A stretch of DNA of 20,757 nucleotides from an uncultured Eggerthellaceae bacterium (GCA_910577495.1 CAJTML010000022.1:1-20757), one strand, 5' to 3'; positions 6,628-14,551 are shown, counted from the first letter of the stretch. Program-made: numbers and translations. Notes: a model not told the origin generated them from the letters alone.

Positions 6628-9366
6628 ATGAACATGGGCAACCTCAGCAAATTGGCGCTTGGGGCGCAGGAGGCATTGCAGCAAACGCTGGTTATTGCTT
6701 CTGAGAACGAGTCATCCCAGGCAGAGCCAATCCATATGCTTAAGGCGCTGTTGGCTTCGCATGAGAACAACCTCTCGGCCATCATCAAGCGCATTGGCGC
6801 GGACTTGTTCCAGCTCAACGCGAATGTTGATGCCGAAATTGCCTCCATGCCAAAGATCAGCGGCGCGGGCGCTATGAGCGGTATTCCGTCGCAGGCGCTG
6901 ATGGGCGTGATTGACAAAGCGGTTAAGATTGCAGAGCGCTTGGGTGATAGCTATGCCACGACTGAGCACCTGCTGATTGCGCTGTCGGAGGGTAAAGACG
7001 CGGCGGGCAAGATTTTGAGCGCCGCAAACGTCAACCGCAAAAATATCGAAGCGGCGTATGAGGAGCTGCGCGGCGAAACCCGCGTGACAGACCCGAATAA
7101 TAAAACGCAGTTTGAGGCACTTGAGCAGTACGGTCAGAACCTGACGCTCAAGGCGCGCGAGGGCAAGTTGGATCCGGTCATTGGCCGCTCCGAAGAGATT
7201 CGCCGCACCGTACAGGTGCTGTCTCGCCGCACGAAGAACAACCCGGTGCTCATCGGTGAGCCTGGCGTTGGCAAGACCGCCATTATTGAGGGCTTGGCAC
7301 AGCGTATCGTCGCAGGTGATGTGCCGTCATCGCTACGTGATAAGGAGATCGTGGCGCTGGATTTGGCATCCATGGTTGCTGGTGCGAAGTATCGCGGTGA
7401 ATTTGAGGACCGTCTCAAGGCGGTTATTCGCGAAGTAAAAGACTCCGATGGACGCGTCATCTTGTTTATTGACGAGCTGCATACCATCGTTGGCGCAGGT
7501 TCCACGGGCGATAGCTCCATGGACGCAGGCAACATGCTCAAGCCGGCACTTTCGCGCGGTGAGCTGCATGTTATTGGCGCCACCACGCTGGATGAGTATC
7601 GCAAGTACATTGAAAAGGACGCCGCTTTGGAGCGCCGCTTCCAGCCGGTTATGGTGACCGAGCCGACGGTGGAAGACACCATTGCTATTTTGCGTGGCCT
7701 CAAAGAGAAGTACGAGATTCACCACGGCGTTCGCATTACGGACTCCGCTATTGTGGCGTCAGCTGAGCTGTCAAACCGCTATATCACGGATCGTTTCTTG
7801 CCGGACAAGGCAATTGACCTGATGGATGAGGCGGCCAGTCGTCTGCGCATTGAGATTGACTCAATGCCAGAAGAGGTTGATGCGGCTGAGCGCAAACTGA
7901 CGCAGATGCAGATTGAGGAAGAAGCGCTCAAGAAGGAAAGCGACGACGTTTCTCGCGAGCGTCTTGAGAGCCTTCGCAAAGAGATTGCCACGGCCAAAGA
8001 GGCGCTTGATAAGCGCAAGGCTGAGTGGCGAAACGAAAAAGACGCCATTGAGTATGTGCAAAATCTCAAGGCCGATTTGGAAGGTGCGCAGCTTGAAGAA
8101 GAGCGTGCCACGCGCGAGGGTGACCTGGTGAAAGCCTCTGAGATTCGCTATGCGCGTATTCCGGAGCTGCAGCAAAAGCTGGAGCAGGCCGAACATGACC
8201 TGAATGTTCGCCAGCAAGACGGCGCAATCCTTAAAGAGGAAGTGTCGGATGACGAAATTGCCGAGGTTGTGTCAACGTGGACGGGCATTCCGATCCAAAA
8301 GATGATGCGCGGCGAGATGGAAAAGCTCATTGACCTGGAAAAGGTTTTGCATGAGCGCGTGGTTGGTCAGGATGAGGCAGTGTCTTCAGTGGCGGGCGCT
8401 ATTCGCCGTAACCGTGCTGGTCTGTCGGATCCGGATAAACCCATTGGCTCGTTCTTGTTCTTGGGCCCGACCGGTGTTGGTAAGACCGAGCTTGCAAAAG
8501 CGCTGGCAGAATACCTGTTTGACTCCGAGCGCGCCATGGTGCGTATTGATATGTCTGAGTACATGGAGAAATTCAGCGTGCAAAGGCTTATCGGTGCACC
8601 TCCCGGATACGTCGGCTATGACGAGGGCGGCCAGTTGACTGAAGCGGTTCGCCGTAAGCCCTATAGCGTTATCTTGCTTGACGAGATTGAAAAGGCGCAT
8701 CCGGATGTGTTCAACATCTTGCTGCAGGTGCTTGATGATGGTCGACTGACTGACGGTCAGGGTCGTGTGGTGAGCTTCAAGAACGCCATTATCATCATGA
8801 CCAGCAACGTTGGTTCGCAGTTTATTCGCGAGCGTGCACAGCATGAGCGTGAGACCATGGGCGACATGCTTGAAGACGTGGTGAACATGACCCCTGAAGA
8901 GGGTGCGAAGAAGCTTGCTGAGTTCACCAACGCCATCCAAGAGTCCCTGCGCGCGACGTTTAAGCCGGAGTTCTTGAACCGTATTGATGACATCGTCACG
9001 TTCAATGAACTCTCCATTGCCAACATGGAGCCGATCGTTGAGCTGCAGCTCAACGACGTGCGTGAGCGCTTGGCTGCTCGTCGCGTGACGCTGGATGTTT
9101 CGCCAGCGGCTATGGAGCACTTGGCCATTGACGGCTATGATCCGGTCTATGGCGCACGTCCGCTGAAGCGTCTGATTCAGCGCGAAGTGGTTGATCGCAT
9201 TGCGCAGCTGGTCATTGAGGGCAAGCTGTTTGATCGCAGCCACGTGCTGATTGACATCAACGCTGAAGGTGACTACGACTGCAAGGTTGAAGAGGCGCTT
9301 GACCTGGGCAACCTTGACGAGTTGAACTTGGACGATCTCACCGACATGGGATTGGATGAGGACTAA
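6628..9366 (+). CDS. clpB: ATP-dependent disaggregase ClpB (Hsp104)
   Basis: At 912 residues this has an N-terminal Clp repeat domain (with TTEHLLIAL), first AAA+ module with Walker A GEPGVGKT at 210-217 and Walker B LFIDE near 279, an M-domain coiled coil (about 410-535), and a second AAA+ module with GPTGVGKT at 613-620 and VILLDE at 681-686. It threads aggregated proteins with DnaK. It is longer than E. coli ClpB (857). Two places account for much of this: an insertion of about 20 residues before FKPEFLNRID (around HERETMGDMLEDVVNMTP), and an acidic C-terminal tail from about residue 885 (LGNLDELNLDDLTDM). The start at 6628 has AAAGGAGGG upstream; ATG at 6634 is an alternative. It closes the operon. 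Confidence 0.98.
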   Translation: MNMGNLSKLALGAQEALQQTLVIASENESSQAEPIHMLKALLASHENNLSAIIKRIGADLFQLNANVDAEIASMPKISGAGAMSGIPSQALMGVIDKAVKIAERLGDSYATTEHLLIALSEGKDAAGKILSAANVNRKNIEAAYEELRGETRVTDPNNKTQFEALEQYGQNLTLKAREGKLDPVIGRSEEIRRTVQVLSRRTKNNPVLIGEPGVGKTAIIEGLAQRIVAGDVPSSLRDKEIVALDLASMVAGAKYRGEFEDRLKAVIREVKDSDGRVILFIDELHTIVGAGSTGDSSMDAGNMLKPALSRGELHVIGATTLDEYRKYIEKDAALERRFQPVMVTEPTVEDTIAILRGLKEKYEIHHGVRITDSAIVASAELSNRYITDRFLPDKAIDLMDEAASRLRIEIDSMPEEVDAAERKLTQMQIEEEALKKESDDVSRERLESLRKEIATAKEALDKRKAEWRNEKDAIEYVQNLKADLEGAQLEEERATREGDLVKASEIRYARIPELQQKLEQAEHDLNVRQQDGAILKEEVSDDEIAEVVSTWTGIPIQKMMRGEMEKLIDLEKVLHERVVGQDEAVSSVAGAIRRNRAGLSDPDKPIGSFLFLGPTGVGKTELAKALAEYLFDSERAMVRIDMSEYMEKFSVQRLIGAPPGYVGYDEGGQLTEAVRRKPYSVILLDEIEKAHPDVFNILLQVLDDGRLTDGQGRVVSFKNAIIIMTSNVGSQFIRERAQHERETMGDMLEDVVNMTPEEGAKKLAEFTNAIQESLRATFKPEFLNRIDDIVTFNELSIANMEPIVELQLNDVRERLAARRVTLDVSPAAMEHLAIDGYDPVYGARPLKRLIQREVVDRIAQLVIEGKLFDRSHVLIDINAEGDYDCKVEEALDLGNLDELNLDDLTDMGLDED

Positions 9367-9397
9367 TAGCTTCGCGTTTTGCCATAATGAGGTAGCG

Positions 9398-9436
9398 AAA
9401 GGTGCCGACTCCTTGAAGGGGTCGGCACCTTTTTTG
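9398..9436 (+). terminator. Strong rho-independent terminator of the chaperone operon
   Basis: A 15-bp stem (AAAGGTGCCGACTCC, 9398-9412, with 9418-9432, one G-T pair) around a five-base loop is followed by TTTTTT. It sits 31 bases after the clpB stop. Confidence 0.93.
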
Positions 9437-9455
9437 TGCTCGCATGCCCGCAGCC

Positions 9456-9539
9456 GAGCAGCGGCTTGCGAGGCTCCCCGGTTGAGCAACGGCCTGCGAG
9501 GCTCCCCGGTTGAGTAACAGCCCGCGAGGCTCCGCGGCT
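9456..9539. repeat. 28-bp tandem repeat, three copies
   Basis: Copies start at 9456, 9484 and 9512 and share GAG.AAC..C..GCGAGGCTCC. They differ by a handful of substitutions. There is no spacer between copies and no coding frame is supported. It lies just after the clpB terminator. Confidence 0.85.
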
Positions 9540-9613
9540 CAGGGGTTTTCGCCCTAAAAACCTCTATCTTGCACCTCTGAAACGCAAAAGGGCGCTGTGG
9601 CGTTAATAAATCA

Positions 9614-9780
9614 GAGTTTTCCGAAGATCTGCCTTTGCTGGAGACTGTGCTGAGGCATTTTGCCAAAGGGAGCTTCTTCTTACTCCTGCTCAACAGGTCG
9701 ATGACCAGGCATGATGCAAAACTCGGCTTTTGACCCCCTCTGTCTTTAGGGCGCTCCCTTTTTCAATCTTCGGAAAACTC
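9614..9780. repeat. 167-bp element bounded by perfect 15-bp inverted repeats
   Basis: GAGTTTTCCGAAGAT at 9614-9628 recurs as its exact reverse complement at 9766-9780. The 137-base interior contains short hairpins such as CCTG-CTCAA-CAGG and no supported gene. The size and ends suggest a MITE-like or dispersed intergenic repeat. No clear target-site duplication is visible at the borders. Confidence 0.65.
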
Positions 9781-9825
9781 CTAATTCTTATGAGAAATCG
9801 GCCTTGTGGCGTTTTGGCGGAGTTC

Positions 9826-10638
9826 TTAGTAGAGTCCGAGCGCTTTGAGGAGCAGTAAGACCAGTGCCACCACGAGCGCCGGGCGCATGATCTTCGCCCC
9901 GAAATCAATGACAAGTCCCGCACCAATCCAGGCGCCGATGATGTTGCATGCGCCCGCAGCAAGCCCGAGGGGGATGAGCACGTTTCCGCTGGTGGCAAAC
10001 ACAATAAACGCTGTGAGGTTGGTGGTGAAGTTAATGGCTTTCGCCTGCGCACTGGCCACACGCACTTCAAGGTGAGCAAATGCCGTGAACGCGATGATGA
10101 GAAAAGTGCCGGTGCCCGGCCCGTAAAACCCGTCGTAGCATCCGATGATGGCAGCGGCCACGCAGACGATCGCGTAGGTCTTGCGGGTGATCTGGGGAGC
10201 GTCGCTGTCAGGGGTGCTGACGCTGGGCGCTGCACTGCCGCCCGCAGCCTCAGCCGTGCCCCGATCAGTGAACGTCTTTTTGTTGAGTGCGAAAAATGCC
10301 GCAAAGGGCAAAATGGCGAAGACGAGATACGACAGCACGCTTTCGTCGCAGATGAGCGACAGGTTCGAACCGACGAGTGACCCTAAAACTGCAAGCGCAA
10401 TAGAGGGCACAGCCAGCCGAAAATTCAGGTACCCATCGCGAATAAAGCGCACGTTCGCCGCGCTCATGCCCATGACTGCTTGCAGCTTGTTAGTGCCAAT
10501 GGCCAGGTGAGGGGGCAGTCCCGCAATCATGAAAGCCGGAAGCGAGATCAGTCCTCCGCTCCCGGCTGATGCATTCAGAATGCCCGCCAAAAAGCACAGC
10601 GGACAGGCAATGGCGAATGTAACCCAGGTGATTTCCAT
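9826..10638 (-). CDS. TauE/SafE-family (DUF81) membrane permease
   Basis: The 270-residue protein has seven to eight hydrophobic helices in two halves. The first half carries the family signature AGILNASAGSGGLISLP followed by GLPPHLAIGTNKLQ, and the second half repeats it loosely as GCYDGFYGPGTGTFLI and AKAINFTTNLTAFIVF. A hydrophilic Ala/Ser/Pro-rich loop (about residues 118-150) joins the halves. Members move sulfite, sulfoacetate or other organic anions across the cytoplasmic membrane; the substrate cannot be read from sequence. The ATG at 10638 follows the stop of the DUF362 gene by 16 bases on the same strand, so the two are likely cotranscribed. Confidence 0.88.
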   Translation of the reverse strand: MEITWVTFAIACPLCFLAGILNASAGSGGLISLPAFMIAGLPPHLAIGTNKLQAVMGMSAANVRFIRDGYLNFRLAVPSIALAVLGSLVGSNLSLICDESVLSYLVFAILPFAAFFALNKKTFTDRGTAEAAGGSAAPSVSTPDSDAPQITRKTYAIVCVAAAIIGCYDGFYGPGTGTFLIIAFTAFAHLEVRVASAQAKAINFTTNLTAFIVFATSGNVLIPLGLAAGACNIIGAWIGAGLVIDFGAKIMRPALVVALVLLLLKALGLY

Positions 10639-10654
10639 GCGTTATAAGGCCGCC

Positions 10655-11536
10655 CTACACCTCAACCAGCTCGTAATCTTTGGAACCGTAGCCTAAGCGC
10701 GCGGCGTCGTCGATGGTCTTGGTGCCGTGCTTGGAGTTAATACGCTCCAGGAGTTTGTCGCGGCCGGGATCCTTCGACGCCTTGACCGCATCAATGCAGG
10801 CCTGGTCAATGGCTACCGGGTCAAGTGAGGCGAAGATGCCGATGTCGCCCATGCAGGGGTCTTCAGCCTCGGCGCAGCAGTCGCAGTCTACCGAGAGATT
10901 GCAGGCGATGTTGACGTATGCCAGGTTGGAGCCAAAATGGTTCACGATGGTCTCCGCTGCCTCGGCCATGCCCTCCAAAAAGTCATCTTGCTTGGCCAGT
11001 TTCGTCCAGAATTCGTCCTGCTTAAGCGACGCGCCCGCAGTGTGGATGTTCACTTTGCCCTGGTTGGAAGCGCATCCAATGGCCAGCTGCTTAAGCGCAC
11101 CGCCAAAGCCACCCATGGGGTGTCCCTTGAAATGCGAAAGCACCAGCATAGAGGCGTAATTCGCCAGATGCTTGCCTACGTAGTTGTGCGTGAGGAAGCG
11201 GCCGTTCTCAATGGGGAACACCAGGTCAGGCCCTTCTGAGTCCATGATGTCAACGTCGAAAAACTCCGACCAGCCGTGCTCAGCCATGAGCTGCTCGTGC
11301 TTTTCGGTGGTGTCGCGCGCGCCATCATAGGCGGTGTTGCATTCGACCACTGTGCCCTCAACCGTCTCAATCATGGGACGCATGAACTCGGGATGGAGGT
11401 AGTTCTGGTTGCCTTTTTCGCCAGAATGAACTTTGACGGCCACCTTGCCGGGCAGGTCAACGCCCAGTTTTTCGTAGAGGCGCACGACGTTTTCGGGAGT
11501 GATCTCACGCGTGAAATAAACGACAGGTTTGCTCAT
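10655..11536 (-). CDS. DUF362 domain protein with Cys cluster
   Basis: The 293-residue product matches the DUF362 family: VKVHSGEKGNQNYLHP near the N-terminus, SHFKGHPMGGFGGALKQLAIGC in the middle, and the C-terminal GDIGIFASLDPVAIDQACID. Many family members carry a fused 4Fe-4S ferredoxin domain; this one does not, but it has Cys212, Cys218, Cys220, Cys221 and Cys228 in the segment before GDIGI, which could bind a metal or cluster. The function of the family is not settled. No signal peptide is visible, so it should be cytoplasmic. The start at 11536 has GAAAGGAG upstream on the minus strand. Two palindromes lie between it and apt, suggesting its own control region, and the TauE/SafE permease gene follows it. 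Confidence 0.85.
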   Translation of the reverse strand: MSKPVVYFTREITPENVVRLYEKLGVDLPGKVAVKVHSGEKGNQNYLHPEFMRPMIETVEGTVVECNTAYDGARDTTEKHEQLMAEHGWSEFFDVDIMDSEGPDLVFPIENGRFLTHNYVGKHLANYASMLVLSHFKGHPMGGFGGALKQLAIGCASNQGKVNIHTAGASLKQDEFWTKLAKQDDFLEGMAEAAETIVNHFGSNLAYVNIACNLSVDCDCCAEAEDPCMGDIGIFASLDPVAIDQACIDAVKASKDPGRDKLLERINSKHGTKTIDDAARLGYGSKDYELVEV

Positions 11537-11562
11537 CTGCGCTCCTTTCGGGGTTGGTTGTA

Positions 11563-11630
11563 CCCAAAAGTGTGAAGTATGTTTTACACTTTTGGGATAT
11601 TGACCCTAATGTGTAAAGTATGTTTTACAC
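11563..11630. promoter_or_regulatory. Pair of palindromes spaced 41 bp, candidate operator of the DUF362-permease unit
   Basis: Site 1 (11563-11596) is CCCAAAAGTGT, 12 bases, ACACTTTTGGG: perfect 11-base arms. Site 2 (11611-11630) is GTGTAAA, six bases, TTTACAC. Both share the core GTATGTTTTACACTTTT, and the second copy starts 41 bp after the first, close to four helical turns. They fill the 96-base gap between apt and the DUF362 start. A dimeric repressor site is the simplest reading; site 1 could also act as a hairpin. Confidence 0.6.
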
Positions 11631-11632
11631 TT

Positions 11633-12166
11633 TTAGCCCTCTACGTTGACGAGTGAGAAGACTTCCGCGTTGGTAACCTCAGCAAGTTTTGCGCGCGGGG
11701 CGAGGAACCCAAGCTCCAAGAAGAATCCAAGTCCAGCCAGCTCAGCGCCCGTATCCTCCACCAGTTTGACCAGCGCGCGTACGGTGCCACCCGTTGCAAT
11801 GAGGTCGTCCACAATCAAAACGCGATCATCTGCGGTGAGTGCATCTTGGTGAATCTCAAGCGCGTCGTGTCCGTACTCCAGCTCATAATCAGCGCGGAAC
11901 GTTTCGCGAGGAAGCTTGCCATGCTTGCGAGCAGGCACAAAACCTGCGCCCAGCTGATACGCTACCGGTGCGCCAATGATGAAACCGCGCGCCTCGGCGC
12001 CGATGACCTTGGTGATGCCTAACTCGGCGAAGTGCGTTGCAATGCCGTCGATGACCTGCGAAAACGCCTCCGGATTCGCAATGACTGGGGTGATGTCTTT
12101 GAAAACCACGCCTTCGGTGGGGTAGTCGGGGATATCCACGATGAGTTCCTCATAAAGCGCGGTCAT
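11633..12166 (-). CDS. apt: Adenine phosphoribosyltransferase
   Basis: The 177-residue product converts adenine and PRPP to AMP in purine salvage. It shows DIPDYPTEGVVFKDITP at the N-terminus, the EARGFIIGAPVAYQLG segment, PARKHGKLPRET, and the PRPP-binding loop VLIVDDLIATGGT (residues 116-128), all diagnostic for Apt. The open frame extends eight codons further upstream to 12190, but the ATG at 12166 is preferred because GAAAGGA lies just before it and because the Apt N-terminus fits. The stop is at 11633-11635. It lies between a radical SAM gene upstream and the DUF362 gene downstream with separate signals on both sides. Confidence 0.97.
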   Translation of the reverse strand: MTALYEELIVDIPDYPTEGVVFKDITPVIANPEAFSQVIDGIATHFAELGITKVIGAEARGFIIGAPVAYQLGAGFVPARKHGKLPRETFRADYELEYGHDALEIHQDALTADDRVLIVDDLIATGGTVRALVKLVEDTGAELAGLGFFLELGFLAPRAKLAEVTNAEVFSLVNVEG

Positions 12167-12171
12167 GACAG

Positions 12172-12180
12172 TCCTTTCGC
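12172..12180 (-). promoter_or_regulatory. Ribosome binding site deciding the apt start
   Basis: On the minus strand GCGAAAGGA ends five bases before the ATG at 12166, whereas the ATG at 12190 has no comparable purine stretch. Confidence 0.7.
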
Positions 12181-12204
12181 GTTGGTTCATGTTGTGCGCA
12201 GATC

Positions 12205-12239
12205 ATACTACCAGATTGACGGCGATGAGCTGCCGTCAA
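12205..12239 (-). promoter_or_regulatory. Candidate apt promoter with overlapping perfect dyad
   Basis: On the minus strand TGG-TAGTAT forms an extended -10 (TAGTAT at 12210-12205). Upstream, TTGACGGC and GCCGTCAA (12216-12239) form a perfect eight-base dyad around eight bases. The dyad may be an operator for apt, or a hairpin ending the radical SAM transcript, though it has no T run. Confidence 0.45.
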
Positions 12240-12249
12240 GCAACACTTG

Positions 12250-14538
12250 TTAGTTCTTGCGGTCGCGCAGCTTGTCCAGCTTGCGAGCGTCGCGCGCACC
12301 AGCGCGCCCACCTGCGCCTTTGAGTCCGCCGGCATCTCGCGCGCCTACGCGCGCGGCTTCGGCGGCAAGCGCCTCGGCATCTCCGCGCTCAAGCGCTTCA
12401 GTACGCTCTTGTTCCTCGGCAATCATCTTCTCAAGCAGCGGATCGGGCTCAACGGTGCGCAGCTGCTCTTCGCGAATTGCCGCCGCACCCGCTTCAACCG
12501 CCGTACCCGCGCGCCCCGCCTCAAGCGAAGCAATAGAGGCGTCGAAAGCCGAATTTGTGTTCGCAGCCGAGAATCCCGGTGCCACGACGCTGCCAAAAGC
12601 GGCAACCTGAACACCCTGTTCATCGGCAATGGCGCGACCGTCGCTAATACCATCGGCCTTCGTGCCGCGCGCGCTCGTGTTCGGCGTGCCGTCGGCGTTA
12701 AAGGCGGGCGAGAGTTCTCCGTTCGTCTGATCCGGGTAGTCAAAATCACTTGCGGCGCTTCGCCACTTGCCGCCCAAACGTGCGGCGAAGTTGGCGGGCT
12801 CGTTGGTGATCCAGAGCTTAGCCAGATGTGCTACGTGTGTCGGCTTTACGTCGAACGCCCAGTTCAGCTCCGACTTTTCCGCAACGGTGCTCTCGGAGAG
12901 GCGCTCGAACTCCTCTTTGAGTTGCGCCAGGCGCTTGTCAATGCGGCCGCTTCCGTTATACAGCACGTCATCTAGGCGGTTCATCTGCTCACGAGCTTGG
13001 CGAATACGCGCGTCCACGCCAGCCGCCATGCCGGCATCTAAGATGCCGTGTTCGCCTTTGATGCGGTTGATATCCAAGGCAGCGTCGTAGGTTGCATCCA
13101 CCATTTCGTCTGCGGACATGTACACGCTCTCATAGTTCATGATGTGCTTCCATGACGGCAAAATCATGCGCTTGCGATGCTCCTCAAACGTGCGCGCGCG
13201 CAATTTATAACCGAATTGCTCAGGATTATCGAACGCAATTGAACCCACGTCCAAAAACGGCGCCATCGGCGAGGTCATAACCACCAAGCGCGGGTCGTAG
13301 TTCACGCGCTCGTAGAGGTGCTGCACGTAGGCGCCGGTCTCGCGCACGCTGGCCGCGGTTTGCTTCGGGATGCCGGTCATAAAGTAGAGGTCGAAGCGCT
13401 CGCAGTTCGGGTGCGAAAGCGCATCAACAATGGTTTCTTCCAGCTCAGCCATGGTGTAGTGGCCTTTGCCAAACGCCGCGCGCACGTCGTCATCGTGGCT
13501 TTCGGCCGAAATCTCAATTGACCAGCTGTCCAGGTTCTCATCCAAAAGCGAGTAGAAATCGTCGCCCCCTGGAGGCGGTCCGAAAAACTCAAAGCCAATG
13601 GGGTTTCTGACCTTGTCTTTGAGCCCGGTAATAAACTTGTGCGTGTAGGCTTCGCCCGCTTGCAAAAAGTCATTGAGCACAAAAATGGGGCCCCACACGT
13701 GATTTTGCACATTTTGAATGTCGCGAATCAGAAGCGACGGATCGCGCCACGCCACGCGTCGGCGTCCAAAGTGATTGCGAAATGCGTATGCACTGCCGCC
13801 GCAGGTTGCACAATTGCGCGCACACCCGCGACACGAAAGTCCCGCCGTGACCGGGTATGACAGCCAACCCTTCATGGGCAGGTAGCTGGTCATATCATGA
13901 TGGCGAAGCACGCCTTTCATGGGGTAGGCGTAGTCCATAGAGATGGCGTTCATGTCGTCGGGCACCCACGAAAGCGGGTTGATATGGATAGCGCCCGATG
14001 CGTCTTTCCAGGTCAAGTTCGGAATGTCCGACAAATCTCCAATGGGGGTATGCGTGCGTTCAGCTCGCGCTACGCGCTCAATGAGCATGCGCATGGGCTC
14101 TTCGGTTGAGTCTCCGCGAAACACATAATCAATGCAGTCGTACTTGATGAGGTCCTCGTGAAAGATGGACGAGGAAAGTCCGCCAAACGAAATGGGCGTG
14201 TGCGGATGCAGACGCTTGAGGATCTTCGCCACCTCAATGGAGCCGTGGCAATGCGGCATCCAGTGCAGGTCAATGCCAAACATGCGCGAGTCAAGTTTGG
14301 CCAGGTTGGCCTCTACGTCGAAGTTCTTTTTGTGCAGCATCATGGATGCCAAGTTGTAAATGCGCGCGCGCAAACCGTGGCGTTCCAGGTACTCGCACAG
14401 GGTGGTGAGCCCAAGCGGATACATCTCGAAAATGGGCGTCGACGGCACCATATCAGAAACCGGGCCGTACATAATGGAGCGCTCGCGGAAGTCATAAGTT
14501 GCGGGCGCGTGAATGTATGTTATGTCTAGTGATTCCAT
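12250..14538 (-). CDS. B12-binding-domain radical SAM protein with low-complexity C-terminal tail
   Basis: The 762-residue protein, starting MESLDITYIHAPATYDF, has an N-terminal Rossmann-like cobalamin-binding-type region (with YPLGLTTLCEYLERHG and FGGLSSSIFHEDL), then a radical SAM core with the CX3CX2C motif GCARNCATC (Cys239, Cys243, Cys246) that should hold a [4Fe-4S] cluster and cleave SAM. Features such as MYGPVSDMVPSTP resemble the Ta0216-like family of B12/radical SAM proteins, which has no settled substrate. From about residue 590 the chain becomes Ala/Gly/Arg/Glu-rich low complexity to the basic end DKLRDRKN. The frame is open to 14661, but ATG 14538 is chosen because the conserved N-terminus begins there and a TATACT -10 box lies just upstream. 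It is divergent from an amidohydrolase gene. Confidence 0.8.
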   Translation of the reverse strand: MESLDITYIHAPATYDFRERSIMYGPVSDMVPSTPIFEMYPLGLTTLCEYLERHGLRARIYNLASMMLHKKNFDVEANLAKLDSRMFGIDLHWMPHCHGSIEVAKILKRLHPHTPISFGGLSSSIFHEDLIKYDCIDYVFRGDSTEEPMRMLIERVARAERTHTPIGDLSDIPNLTWKDASGAIHINPLSWVPDDMNAISMDYAYPMKGVLRHHDMTSYLPMKGWLSYPVTAGLSCRGCARNCATCGGSAYAFRNHFGRRRVAWRDPSLLIRDIQNVQNHVWGPIFVLNDFLQAGEAYTHKFITGLKDKVRNPIGFEFFGPPPGGDDFYSLLDENLDSWSIEISAESHDDDVRAAFGKGHYTMAELEETIVDALSHPNCERFDLYFMTGIPKQTAASVRETGAYVQHLYERVNYDPRLVVMTSPMAPFLDVGSIAFDNPEQFGYKLRARTFEEHRKRMILPSWKHIMNYESVYMSADEMVDATYDAALDINRIKGEHGILDAGMAAGVDARIRQAREQMNRLDDVLYNGSGRIDKRLAQLKEEFERLSESTVAEKSELNWAFDVKPTHVAHLAKLWITNEPANFAARLGGKWRSAASDFDYPDQTNGELSPAFNADGTPNTSARGTKADGISDGRAIADEQGVQVAAFGSVVAPGFSAANTNSAFDASIASLEAGRAGTAVEAGAAAIREEQLRTVEPDPLLEKMIAEEQERTEALERGDAEALAAEAARVGARDAGGLKGAGGRAGARDARKLDKLRDRKN

Positions 14539-14545
14539 GGCGGGT

Positions 14546-14551
14546 AGTATA
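14546..14551 (-). promoter_or_regulatory. -10 box implying a leaderless radical SAM transcript
   Basis: TATACT on the minus strand ends seven bases before the ATG at 14538, so the expected start of transcription falls at or next to the start codon. No Shine-Dalgarno sequence is present (ACCCGCC precedes the ATG). The -35 region (CCATTG) is weak. Confidence 0.5.

Larger units (their letters stand above)
9437..9825. other. Non-coding gap between convergent clpB and the TauE/SafE gene
   Basis: This roughly 390-base stretch holds a 28-bp tandem repeat and an inverted-repeat element. Open frames crossing it on the minus strand are extensions of antisense frames over neighbouring genes and have no supporting start signals. 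I see no clear terminator for the minus-strand gene that ends at 9826. Confidence 0.6.

Noticed and set aside
5667..6917. Minus-strand open frame of 416 codons over dnaJ, hspR and clpB
   Set aside because: It is antisense to three firmly identified genes, has no recognisable domain and mirrors their codon bias.
8386..9693. Minus-strand open frame of 435 codons over the clpB end and the following gap
   Set aside because: It is antisense to the second AAA+ module of ClpB, runs through a terminator and tandem repeat, and has no family features.
9690..10304. Minus-strand 204-codon frame overlapping the TauE/SafE gene
   Set aside because: It lies in another frame of a clear membrane permease, and its Ser/Arg/Pro-rich translation looks like a shadow.
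12247..12975. Plus-strand 242-codon frame opposite the radical SAM tail
   Set aside because: It is antisense to the low-complexity tail, without a ribosome binding site or recognisable motif.
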